Positions 22,665 to 33,900 of a stretch of 64,000 nt of DNA are shown one piece after another. Position 1 is the first letter of the stretch; each line of letters starts with the position of its first letter. Made by a program: the position numbers and the translations under genes. Under the pieces are notes generated by a model. The model saw only the letters and a list, made by a program, of their open reading frames with translations. It was not told the DNA's origin and made no database searches. This DNA is from Microcyclospora pomicola. Its lineage: Eukaryota; Ascomycota; Dothideomycetes; Capnodiales. The stretch is taken from assembly GCA_002786065.1 (NCBI GenBank), contig NHNY01000001.1, forward strand, positions 2,418,001 through 2,482,000, read 5' to 3'.

Positions 22665-23539
22665 ACGACCACGACTTACGTTTGATGGCTATTGGAGCAT
22701 TACAAGCGAACGGAGGCAGCGCTGTGTTTTGGCAAGAATTTACGAATCACGATTGGCGTATAACAAATTACCATGGCTAGATGTATAGCGACGCTCACGA
22801 GATGAGAACTACATCTCCACAACAGCGTAGAGCTGTGTCCTGCGTTTGTCCGTTCACGCTTACCAGCTTCTCTGATTGCTGAATTTCAAGATGCTATTCA
22901 CGACGACTGATCTGCTGGCGTTGTTCGAAGCTCAGCCAGCCGAGCGTCAAAGACAGACAGCCTCATCGAGAACCTCACTTCACACTTCTACATACCTTCT
23001 TCCTCATCCGCGCACACTCCAAACCCATCACCGCAGCCTCTGCTCATCTTGTTCGGTGCTCGGGCGACATCATGCGTGGCCACGCGCATCAGGCACGATT
23101 CAGTAAGACAATCGCACAACCACACAGGTTTGTACTTCTCATGCTCCGATTGACTTGCATTCTGCTTGCTTCTCTGCGTCTATGCTACTTGCTTCAGGAC
23201 AGCAGATACATCTATAGGGGAAGACATTCCGTCTTTGTCATCTCCTGCTTGTCTGCTCGCGGATAAAGTACGAGTGCAATTGAGGGGGCGCTTTCGCCGC
23301 AATGTGCGACTGCGCGCCTGACTGTCGAAACAGCTCAGCGGTCCTACCTGCGTACATGTGCCTACTTCGCGCTCCAACGGTCTTGACCATATCACAGTCG
23401 ATGGTTCCTCACGACTCCTGGGCCGTATGGTGTTACACCTGGTCGCTGGCTCTCTGCATCCTGGTGATTTCTCGTCTCTGTTTCAAGCATCGATGTGGAC
23501 AAGGTCTTAGGGTTAGCTCATAACGCCTTTCCCGCATCA
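22665..23539. other. Intergenic, nothing recognised
   Basis: Upstream region of the arylsulfotransferase-like gene. Several short frames occur (for example 22876-23106) but none has coding character, and the region is pyrimidine-rich around 22980-23060. Confidence 0.45.
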
Positions 23540-25577
23540 ATGGCGAAATACAAGTTCATGCTGGCGCTGTTGTTGGCATCCGTTCAACCGTCTGGAAGTA
23601 TTGATACTAACTCAACACATCTGAGACCACCGCCCTACGATGCGGACCTTGACAACGGCACTTGGGGCACCTATCCAATCCGCACCTACGCCACAGCTCC
23701 CGGGATCACATCACCGCAAACAAATTTCGTCCAATGGAGTGAGGAATGCGAAGATGGACGATTCTATATGATCACACCGAGAGGGGAGGCTGTGTCGAAC
23801 CCAGGCCCAATGATCCTCGACGCGCGTGGAGACCTGGTCTGGGCTGGTCGATTTGACAACGACTTCGGCGAACAGGCATATAACCTCATGATGCAGAAGT
23901 ATCGAGGCGAAGACTATCTGACGTTGTGGCTCGGCGATGATGGGGTTCGTGGCCATGGATCAGGATACTATTATATGGTCTGCTGTGAGGTTTGAGCCGA
24001 GAGATCTTATCTGGTGCTGATGTGTCTACTAGTTGAACTCCTCATATGATGTTGTGTACAAGATGGGTGCTACCAACTCACAGTTCGCGGATCTGCATGA
24101 GTTCGTCATCACTCCAGAAGGAACTGCTCTTCTGACTGCGTACGAGGTGGTTCCGCACAATTTGTCAGAATTCCGGAGCTTCGATCCTGAGAACTCACTC
24201 GATCAAGATCCGCACTATATCTGGGATTGCTTGTTCCAGGAGATCGAGATTGACAGTGGCAAGCTCATCTTTGAGTGGAGGGCGTCCGAGCATGTAGCGC
24301 TGAACCAGACATATCACTCGATCGGATCGGGAGGCACGAAAGATGATGCGTTCGACTGGTTCCATATCAATAGCATCGAAAAAGATGTGTTTGGGAATTA
24401 CCTTATCTCTGCTCGGTTCACACATTCAATCACATATATCGACGGCAGGACAGGTGATGTGCTCTGGACTTTGGGCGGCAAGGCAAACGATTTCATGGAT
24501 ATGGACGGCGGTCTTGCAATCAGCTTCGCATGGCAACATGACGCTCGACTACACTCACCAGACATGTTTCCCAGTGTCTACAAGGCCCCAAATTACCGAC
24601 TAGGTCGCATGACGAGGCTCTTGACTCTTTTCGACAATGCGGCTGCGGACCAAGACTACAATTACGGAATGCCATTTTCTCGCGGCTTGCTTTTAGAGGT
24701 CAGTTATCCTGCGGTTTCTCACCACTCGAAGAAACGTCGCTACGTACTCGATACCGACAATTTGATCGGCGTCAATGCTCAGAAGATCTCGGAAACAAAT
24801 AATTGGGCATCAGTCGACTACAGCGTGGCAGTCATCCAGTCCTGGAACAATTCAAATCGAGTCCGCTCTTCATCACAGGGAAGTCTACAGGTCTTGCTTC
24901 CTACCACAACTTCAGGTACCAAGGTTCTCGTCGGCTATGGGCTTAATGCGGTGTTCACCGAGTATGACGCGAATGGCACTGTCCTATGTGATGCTCACTT
25001 TGGCGCCAACACGTCTTGGGAGCATGGCGATATCCAGAGCTATCGTGCGTACAAGTTTGCATGGACTGGCCGACCTCGAACAAGTCCTAGCATCGTCATC
25101 ACCGAGGACGAGACGTCGGTGCTCGTCTCCTGGAACGGAGCTACAGAAGTGGCAACATGGGTGGTGCAGAAGTCCGACTCCAACAGCGGGACTGCAGGTG
25201 CGTGGAAAGACATCGCCCGTCAGCCCAAGGCTAGCTTCGAGACCACCATCACGCTCCCACACGACAGCACCGCCACTTCGCACTACGTCCGAGTCCTCGC
25301 GCTCGATGCAGCCGGAGACGTGCTGCCTCACGGCATCAGTCCTGCCATCTACCGCAGTATCCTCGCCCAGTATCTCGCTCTCGCCAACCACCAGCTACCT
25401 GTTCATCTAAGGCACGCTTCGCCCCTGCTCGTCGCAAAATCAATCGTCGCGTTCATCGTCGCGCTCTACCTCGAGTTCGAACTCTATCGCTGGCTTCGTC
25501 GTCGCTGCCTGCTCCGGCGTGCGACCAGACCTGAAGGCGCAGGACTGTTGTGGCACGCGGAGAGGCAGGGTTTGTAG
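23540..25577 (+). CDS. Arylsulfotransferase-like protein (ASST / Arylsulfotran_2 family), secreted or membrane-anchored
   Basis: Family of beta-propeller proteins named after bacterial PAPS-independent arylsulfate sulfotransferases; the fungal members are not biochemically defined. Two exons, 23540-23977 and 24033-25577, 660 aa. The start MAKYKFMLALLLASVQPSGS is a signal peptide. The propeller runs from about 50 to 440 and has the family landmarks LHEFVITPEGTALLTAYEVV, DSGKLIFEWRASEHV, DDAFDWFHINSIEKD, GNYLISARFTHSI and LGGKANDF. A C-terminal membrane helix (about 611-632, SIVAFIVALYLEFEL) precedes a basic tail. The 55-nt intron starts GTCTGC, an unusual donor; using GTTTGA 12 nt later also keeps the frame and adds four residues. 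No catalytic residue is asserted. Confidence 0.85.
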
Positions 25578-26013
25578 AGTGCTGGTTGCAAGGCATTGTC
25601 TGTGTTACGGATGGCTAATCGAGGGATCGGGGTACGTTGATCAAGCATTCAGATAATATGGGCAGAGTTGTATGCTGCGGGTAATGGAGTTGCCTACGTT
25701 TTATGTAGATGTAATGGGATAGGACTCGATCGTTTCGTCGTTTCATGGCAAGCGAGGAAGGATGAGAGATAGGTACCATCTAGAATGCCGCACGTACTTG
25801 CCAGAAGATATTCTCTGTAATAACGTGATCATGACTGCATGTGGTAATGTATCAGTGGCATGCTCTATACCTGATGTGCCATATTCGGGGAGAGAAGTTC
25901 AAGCATCAAGGCCTTGACCAGCAGCGTCCTTTATGGTATTGAAACATAGTCAAAGTTTGATGAGGTACTAAAGAAATGCGACGCTGAACGCAATCTACGA
26001 GGGTATCAATACA
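25578..26013. other. Convergent intergenic region
   Basis: 3' flanks of the arylsulfotransferase-like gene and the MFS gene. AT-rich, no gene seen. Confidence 0.5.
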
Positions 26014-27993
26014 TCATTTCTGCAGTCGAGCAGCTAGAGGTCCCGTCCCATCCATCTCATCCTCTTCCTCCTCACCCGGCAGCAAAATCTCATGCCCGGA
26101 GCCGTTGCGCACCCACCACGCCGCCACGCAGCCCGTCGCGGCGACGAACGCCGTCAGCCACCAGGCCATGCCCGCCACGCCGCGTTCGTACCAGGTGCCG
26201 TACCAGTACCCGGACAGCATGGGGCCGAGGGTGCGGAAGGTGGCGGAGCAGGCCTGGCCGACGCCGTGGATGGTGGCGAGCACGCTGGGGTGCGGGGAGC
26301 TGTTGTTCAGCAGGATGATGGAGGCGGGCAGCGCGAAGGTGCGGGCGGCGACCTGCAGCAGGAGGACGGCGGTGATGCCGAGCCAGAGCAGGATGCCGCT
26401 GGCGGGGAGCGGGGGCGGGGTGGCGGAGGGGAGCAGCGCGATGTAGGGCGCGAGGAAGTAGGCGAGCGGGAAAAGGATGAGGGAGATGCGGAAGCAACGC
26501 ATCAGGCCGAAGCGCGCGTTGGCCCAGGGGTAGAGCAGGAACTGCAGGGCGACGCCGATGAAGCCGATGATGGCCATGGCGTAGCCGATGGTCTGGGGCG
26601 GGAAGGCGAGGCCGGCCGCGAACTTGAACATGCTGTGAGGGACGGAGGTGGCCGTGATATATTCACGCGGGGTGGCGAGGAAGATGATCCAGAGATTGGT
26701 GAAGGCGCCCAAGTGGAAGTCGAAGATGGCAATGCTCAGCAGAGTCCATAGTACGTTGGGCGTCCAGATGCGGGAGAATGGCAGTCGTCGTGCTGTGCGT
26801 TGTCCTGGTTTTTCGCTTGACCGGTCCATAGCGTCCAGTTCCACGGATGATTGACCTTCTTGATGCGTGAGAAGTCCATCTCGTTGTGTCTGATGGAGTG
26901 CGCGCAGTCCTCGGCTCTTCACCAGCCGCAGCTGATACTGTGCCGTTCGTAGAGCTCGAAGAGGATTGAGCTCGGCCAGACGCAGCGGCCGCTTCGTCGG
27001 CAGAGTCTCCTCCAGCCCAAAGTGTACCAGCAGCGCTTCACCAAAAAGCAACACTGTACTAAGCAGATTTGCCAAGGCGAACGGGTAGCTCTCCACCCAG
27101 TCAAGGTGACCAATTACTCCGTCCGCTCCAAATAGTCCGGGCAGGTTCTCGATGGGATTGACCAGCATACCCGCGAGAATCGGGCCTACCAAATTTGCCA
27201 CATTGAAGGCCGCAGGCAGCAATAAGAACGCCCTTGGGTGCCAGGGTTTCGGAGTACGTTCTGCGAGCATCGTCCTGGCCGAGCCGACGGTACCGTTGAT
27301 CGCCCCTGTCAGAAGTCTCCAGACCACCGCTTCATGATACGACGTGCTGAACCCGACACCAATACACCCGATTCCTGTCCCAATCAGGCCAATGTTGAGC
27401 ACCAGCTTGCGTCCGATGGCTGGCTGGTCGGCGGCGCGGCCCCATAGAATACTGGTGAGGACCTGGGCAGCGGTGAAAGACCCCTGCAGGATGCCGGCTT
27501 GGTGTGAGATCGTGCTGTCCGGCAGACTGGGATCGAAGGATTTCAGTTGATGCACCATGAAAGTCTGCAGGGCGACCATCTGCACGAAATCGACGAATCG
27601 CGAGGCGGCGAGGATAGCGAGTTGACCCTTGTTGGGCATGTTCCGCCAGGTGGGCTGGACGAGTGAAGTTCTGCCATGTAGTGATTCTTGATCAGTAACG
27701 CTGGCTGGAGGTGTCGATGCCCCGGCAGGTAATGTGAGAGGTGGTGACATCGGCGCATTGCTCTTGTAGTGATGATCGGACGCCATTATCGGTGACTGAA
27801 GTGCTCCAGTTGGTGGACCATCTACCTGTCGATCTCCTGATCGAAATGAATTATGTTGTATCTCCCGTGTCCATTCCTCGGTGATATGGGAAGTTGCAAT
27901 GTGCTCCGAAGTGGCATTCTCATCCACGCGCAGCTTCGACGAGCCATTCAAAGAAGTGGCCATCCTGGGCTCGGTGCGATTGACATTGGTCAT
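26014..27993 (-). CDS. MFS transporter (DHA/ZIFL-like, yeast YCR023C-type)
   Basis: Predicted 12-helix proton-linked exporter of the plasma or vacuolar membrane. Intronless, 659 aa from ATG 27993; an in-frame ATG at 27963 is an alternative. Residues 1-130 are a hydrophilic cytosolic tail. The first helix starts at LAILAASRFVDFVQMVALQT. The loop between helices 2 and 3 is the MFS signature in divergent form (LWGRAADQPAIGRKLVLNIG). YHEAVVWRLLTGAINGTVGSA contains the conserved WRLLTG after helix 4. A long charged loop (about 345-400) separates the halves. ANARFGLMRCFRISL marks the second-half loop. The acidic end (EEEEDEMDG) is cytosolic. The substrate is unknown. The 3' third is much richer in G+C than the rest. 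Confidence 0.88.
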   Translation of the reverse strand: MTNVNRTEPRMATSLNGSSKLRVDENATSEHIATSHITEEWTREIQHNSFRSGDRQVDGPPTGALQSPIMASDHHYKSNAPMSPPLTLPAGASTPPASVTDQESLHGRTSLVQPTWRNMPNKGQLAILAASRFVDFVQMVALQTFMVHQLKSFDPSLPDSTISHQAGILQGSFTAAQVLTSILWGRAADQPAIGRKLVLNIGLIGTGIGCIGVGFSTSYHEAVVWRLLTGAINGTVGSARTMLAERTPKPWHPRAFLLLPAAFNVANLVGPILAGMLVNPIENLPGLFGADGVIGHLDWVESYPFALANLLSTVLLFGEALLVHFGLEETLPTKRPLRLAELNPLRALRTAQYQLRLVKSRGLRALHQTQRDGLLTHQEGQSSVELDAMDRSSEKPGQRTARRLPFSRIWTPNVLWTLLSIAIFDFHLGAFTNLWIIFLATPREYITATSVPHSMFKFAAGLAFPPQTIGYAMAIIGFIGVALQFLLYPWANARFGLMRCFRISLILFPLAYFLAPYIALLPSATPPPLPASGILLWLGITAVLLLQVAARTFALPASIILLNNSSPHPSVLATIHGVGQACSATFRTLGPMLSGYWYGTWYERGVAGMAWWLTAFVAATGCVAAWWVRNGSGHEILLPGEEEEDEMDGTGPLAARLQK

Positions 27994-28916
27994 ACAAGTT
28001 TCGAAGCAACGCTCACGCGGTCACAGACCATCAACGAGATGACGTTGCGGCCTCCAAGGATGAATGCAACATAGCTCGAGAGTGTTGTTAGATGTCGACA
28101 GTATGTGAAATGAAGCCAAAAGCGAATCCACCGCACAGCCACGACCTCATTTGTTCAGCACACGACAACCGGTTCGTCGTGGATATCTCGGTAGTAGTCG
28201 ACGCGTCTGCTGGCCAAGCATGTCCATCGTGCGACGCTGGTTGATGTCCTCGAATCGCCCAGACTAAAAGCGCTCCGCGAAAACTCAAGGCCACGCGCCA
28301 AGCCACAATGTCCGCGAAGCTTTTTGGCGCCCCGCTGGGCAAGGATGGCGAATGCGAGCCAGCGATTACGAGTACAGTCCAATGATCCTCCAACTTCAAA
28401 GAGCGGATGCATGATGGATCGCGCGCGCGGAAGAACTACTGGGTCAAGAAGCCACGTAATCGGACAAATCGGGGATTATTTGCGCGCAGGGGTTACGTCT
28501 TGGTTGTGCACAGGGTCGAGGCACTAGAGCACCGTGTGGAGAATGCCGGCAATAGTGCAATCTCTGCTGGGAAGGGGGAGATGTTGATCGTACGGAGAAC
28601 ACCAATGCATACAGTAGGTAGGATTGGAGGACAGACAATCAATAGACCATGTCGACGACACAGTGTACATGTATGAACCACGATTGCATTTGCGGCTTCG
28701 ATCGTCCAAAATCATCAAACTTCCAAGTGTGACTTGATTATTAGCGGAGCTACAAAATGAAATAATGCATCGATGTTTTCAGACTGTGACAAGTGCAAAT
28801 GCCGCTAATCATCCTCAGATCGCCAATCAACGCCGTTTGTACAAAAAGTGTGTGTGACACTGAGAATGGCCTGTTCGCTCCCTGGACGCCAACAAACAAA
28901 AAAGACGTCGCTAGAT
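27994..28916. other. Intergenic: MFS upstream region, Sulfotransfer_4 3' flank
   Basis: 0.9 kb with the MFS promoter. A CCAAT-type box and purine-rich patches occur, but no ORF with coding character. Confidence 0.45.
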
Positions 28917-29835
28917 CTATCGGCGGCCAAAGAACCGTCTCCAGGTCATGGTACCACTGATGATGATGGCAGCCAGCGAGGTGCCGACCACAGTAGCGCG
29001 GAAGACCACGTTCAGCATCTGCATGTGGTTTCTCCGTCGGCAGCGCTCGACGAAGCCATCCGTGTCGTTGGTTCGCGGGAATTTCTTGTCCTTCGGGACG
29101 GGCACGTCGAGGAAGTCGCAAAGCGGCTTCCATCCTGCGCCCATCTTGTACTCCAGAAGGTTCTCCTTTGGTACGAGTGAGCGAATCTCCGCGTAATACT
29201 CCTCAAAACGACGTTTGCCGTTCTTCTCGAAGTCACCCTCCCAAAACTCAGTCCAGAATTCTATAAATGTTTATGTTAGATGTGTGCCGAAGTGAAATGC
29301 ATTGCATGGTGTACTCACTTGAGAGCATGGGCTGATACATCCCTGCTGCCCAGTCAAACCGCGCCACGAACTTCAGCTCCGGGTCGGTGGCTCGCCAGTG
29401 CACCGTCTTCATCGTGCTGTCGAACCAAGTATCGACGTCGCGAGTGGTGACCAGGACTTTGGCGTCAGGATAGGCCTCGATGAGCTCCTTTGCAAAAGCA
29501 ACGCACGGCCAATCGCAGATTGCTTGACAGTGACCGAATAGCTGATCCCACTGTTCTCGGCCAAAGGTCCCTTGGCCGTCATATTTGGCTGCCAGTGCAT
29601 CCGACCACATCAGGCAATCTGGAGGGTTCTCCACAGAGGCAGACATCATGTGGTAGCAGTCGTCGAACCCTAACTCCTGGAGTGCGGTGCGCAGAGATGC
29701 TGTGCCAGTGCGTCCCAGTCCGAGGGCCAGTACTCGCATGGGGACTGTGCGTCGACATTCTCGTCGGTTGATGTCGGTGTCGGCGGAGGTGAAGACATCG
29801 GTCAATGGCTTGGGGGTGTACGGTCGGAACGCCAT
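28917..29835 (-). CDS. P-loop sulfotransferase-family protein (Sulfotransfer_4) with C-terminal membrane anchor
   Basis: Member of the fungal sulfotransferase-like P-loop family (Sulfotransfer_4); activity in fungi is not established. Two exons, 29835-29319 and 29260-28917, split by a 58-nt intron (gtgagtac...atttatag); 286 aa. A phosphate-binding loop GLGRTGTASLRTALQELG lies at residues 39-56; CYHMMSASVENP, AYPDAKVLVTTRDVDTWFDS and the aromatic exon junction LSKFWTEFWEGDF follow the family pattern. The last ~30 residues hold a membrane helix (VVGTSLAAIIISGTMTW) followed by RRFFGRR, a tail-anchor layout. Met33, just before the P-loop, is an alternative start. Next to an arylsulfotransferase-like gene and an MFS transporter. 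Confidence 0.88.
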
Positions 29836-30953
29836 GGGGAAGAAGTGTGGAGTGGTGGAGTGGTTGCGACAGTGAAGAATTTGTGCTCTGGTCTATGGAG
29901 CCCGAGGAACAGACGTGAAGTACTTGATATCTTGCCGGCTTCGTGCTGTGTTGGAGTAGTGATTTGAGTGGAAATTGCCTTTGAGAGTCGAGACAGGTTG
30001 TTGTAGGATAAGGTACTGCCGACTCGTACTCTGGTAAGACCGATCGCAGGACTAGGAAGGACGCAATGGCCCGATGGAAATGCTACGCCGCCAAAGCGAT
30101 GATGTGGCAGGGGCCATGATTTAGGGACGAGGTTGCGCAACCAATTCGAACATGAAACCGCATCCACTGACGCGGCGGCAGGCGATGAGAGGGCATGAGA
30201 GATGGCAGGTTACCGAGCTTATCGCATGGGTTGGCAGTCAACTGGGCAGCACCAGACGGGCGCATCTCGTTGGCCGCGGGACTGTAGTGCTGCTAAGGCC
30301 TAGTCTCACTTGTGTTGAGGACCGCGTAAGAATTCAGGTCAATGGCAGACGGCGATGCTCCGCGCCCAACGCTTTGGGACTTGGCGCTCCTAGGTGCGGG
30401 AGGATGACGACGACGCCCACGACGACGACCGCGATCCGCGAATGCCAGGGCAGTTAGTGTGTGAGGAGTAACGACTAAGTGCCGTGCCGTGACGCTCCCG
30501 CTTCAGGTGGCGCTTCATCCTGTGCCTCGATAGCCGAACCTGTCGCGCCCTGTACCGCCCCTGTGCGATGAACGTCTCTGCTGTCAATCAGAATACTGTT
30601 CGTCGACGGAACGCCTGGTGTTTGATAGAAGTAAAACTACACATATTGAAGCAGGTTGAGGTGCGGACTCATCAGGCCAGATATGATGCAGTCTCATCTT
30701 TTACCTAGGTATCTTTTCGACTCCTCCAGTAATCTCAGCAGCGGCACAGTAGCTGCTACTAGCGTATACATGAGTCGTGTAACCAAACGCAAAATTCGTA
30801 CCTACACCGGCCCCAAATATCCCTGCCCTAAGACAGCACATGTAATACCTTCCGGAGAACGTGTCGGTCCTCTCATGGGGTCGAGATGCATCCAAATAGC
30901 TATCAGGCAAGACCGGAAGCCTTCTCTCTCCCGGTTTGAACCAGTCCAAGCCC
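29836..30953. other. Intergenic 1.1 kb, nothing recognised
   Basis: Holds the Sulfotransfer_4 upstream region and HUL4 3' flank. A short GAC/GACGAC-rich simple tract lies at 30406-30431. A TACCTAGGTA palindrome lies at 30702-30711. No gene seen. Confidence 0.45.
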
Positions 30954-33900
30954 TCACTTGAGCCCAAAGCCTTCGCTTTCATCGACGGCACGCCACAATT
31001 TGACCTCCAGCATCTCACGGCTCCCATATCGCCACAGAACCAGCATATTGAAGCACGTTCTGGCGATCGGGAAGCGAGCGCGCTCCTCTTCACCACCGCC
31101 GCCCCAGCCATCGCCACCCGCGACGATACGCAGGATCAGGCTCGTGGCGCCCACAGCCGGGATGCGATCGCTTCCAGTCATGAAAGCAAGGAGCTTGCGT
31201 TGTCGGTCTGGAGTCGCTTCTGCGAAGATCTGCCAGAACCAACTGATGACAGGCACGGTCTCGGCGGGGTTGGGTAGGGTAGTGTGCGGGAGCTCTGCTT
31301 GACGCCAGTTCTCGTAGACAGCAACGGCCGAGAGAGACTCCACGTCCAGGGCCTCATCACTGCCGCGGACCAGCAGCTCAATCTCTTCGGCCCGGAACAG
31401 GGACAGCGCATTGCCAGCGCAAACAGTGAAGAAGCCGCGCTTGAAGGGCTCGAACTGACGCGCTACAGACGTATCGAGTAGGTATCGGACGTAGGCGTCC
31501 ACAAACTCGTGACGATTAGCGTTGGTCACGGGCATGGCCTCACCGTTGGACACGAGAGGTATGTTAGTGACCGTCCCATAGCGTTCGACCGGCGCTACGA
31601 AGTCGCGGCAAAATGTGGACTCGACATCACCGTCAAAGTCGAGCAATTTCTGTAGTCCCGCAGCAAGCGAAGGTCGGAACTCAGCAAGGTCCGCAATTGT
31701 ATGCGTCATTTGACCCTTGGTTCCAGTCAGAGACGAGATGTTCGACGGGTTTGTTGCAGTCGATGGCGCAGCCGCGAGGAGCTTGCGAAAAGCGAAGGGA
31801 GGGAGTGCAACATCTAAGATGGTACTGTTGTAGATGGCTAGACCAAGGAGTGCGCCAACAAGGTAATACTGATCAGAGGTTTCGAATGAGTGCGGATTGA
31901 AGTAGCAGGCATGCGAGTCTTCATCGTACACGAATAGGCCATGGTTCGGATCGAAGATGTCGCGGATCAGCATCAGGAACCATTCCTTGCGTGGTCCGCC
32001 AGCGTCGACACCTTCTTCGCCCGTGAAATGAACTCGAAGTCCTTTCTTGAGTTCTTCTTGCCCCGCACCGACTGCTTGACTGATCTGTCGTAGACTGTCA
32101 TCGACCAAGCAATCCCGCCGGACCCGTAGGTGAAATTGACCATCAATTGCTCGTTGACGAATGACTTGATCGAAGTAAGCTTCACGAGCTTTGACCTCCA
32201 TCTGCCGCCGCGCATCATACTCCAGTATCTTGATCTTGGCTCCCATTGAGATGAACAAGGGATACTGACAGAACGCGAATTTCTCTCGCTTGGATTCCCA
32301 AACCTTGAAGTCCATGAGCAGGTCTTGATAGTCCAATAGAGAGTTGTAGAAGTAGGAGGTGTGTAGCAATTGGGAACTGCGTTTGATGGGCACCTTGAAT
32401 GGAACATCAGTCCCCTCGGCTGACTCGGACGCAGCATTGGGTTTGACCAAATTGTCATTCTGGACTCTGCCATGCCAGTTGTTGTTGGCAGCGAAGAGCA
32501 AGGACATCAGCTTCGCAGCCGCCTTGATTTGCCAATCCGTGGCCCAGTCGGTTTCGGTCTCTCCAGTGGCATTGCGTTTCTTGACAGAACCGCTCAAGCC
32601 CATGGCTGCGAACAGCTGTGCCGAAGTGTTCATCGTGGAACCTGATAGATCCGGGATGAGCCCGCCATCATCGACTGCATCTCTGCTGCGAGGTCGGCTT
32701 GACGTACGTCGGGCGAGGCGATAGGTGACAAAGCTTGCTACTAGATCCGTTGTTCGTACGAAATGATTCTCGTCAAGCCGCGCGAACCAGTTAATCAAAT
32801 AGCGGTGACAGTGGTCAGACGAATTAGCTAGCAGGCCAAATATCCTTTTCAACAGTCCGGTATGTTGACCCTCTTCCCGCTTACTCGATTTTGTGGGTGA
32901 TGTCTGTGGTGCGTCGGACTGTGAGGCCCCCTCTTGCTTGTCGGAACTTGACCTTACTAAACTGGTGGTTTCATTGACGGTCGTCCTTGACTTTTTGCTT
33001 GCCGGATATAGGGATGGATTCGCGAGCAGGATCAAAAGGAACCGTATATCCTCTGGGTCCCTCAGGGCCTTAAGTGGACGTTTGAGTATGTTTTCCGTCG
33101 TCTTGAGCAAGGCACGAATTGCATGATTTCTGCCTTCCAGTATGTCCTCCTCGATCTCAGCTTCGATGGATTGTCCTTTGAGATTCGCCGTGGAATGATT
33201 CGAAGCAATGCATTTGAAATCGGTCAGTGAGTTACGCCATTCTATTCCAGCTGAATGGACGAGCGAATACCACTTGCCGAGCTCAACCCAGTCGATGTTC
33301 GGGGACCGGGATGAAACTGCTCTTTTCGAACCTTCTCCAACCTTCTTACGAGTGATAGGTGTGTCCGTCCCAAGACGATTTAGCTTTCCTGTCCACCAAG
33401 AGCTGTTCTCGCCTAATTCGCCTATCAGGAGTGCTTTCGCGTCCATCCCGGAAAGACCATCAAATGGTCCTGAATCCATCTCATGCTCGACTTTTGCAGC
33501 AGTATCCGGAGGGCGAATGTTGCTTTCACTTTTTGCACGATTGTAATGCGTTGGTCTTATGGTGCTGAATGCGATGTTCAGCCTCTCACGATCCCCAAAT
33601 GTTGCGACAATATAGTTTTCAAGGGGTCGAAAAATTGCTTTTGCGCGATCAACTCGCCTGCGATGCTCCTCTTCGACCGAGTGAAAAGCTGGACTGGGAG
33701 CAATATCAGGGGTGTAGGTCATGTTTGGGGTGATTAAGCCCCCGGTGCGCGGCGTACTGTTGGTGGCTGATTCCCGCGATGCCAAACTCACTGGGGGTGG
33801 GGGAGGCCTGCGAGATGGTTTGGCGGGCTGCAGATTGCGTCCGTTGCCTGGCGACGGTGGTTGTGCATTGGTCGGACCTTGCTTGGGCTCTAATCTTGGA

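Noticed and set aside
26092-26751. 219-codon plus-strand ORF rich in Gly, Glu, Arg
   Set aside because: Antisense shadow created by the high G+C of the MFS gene.
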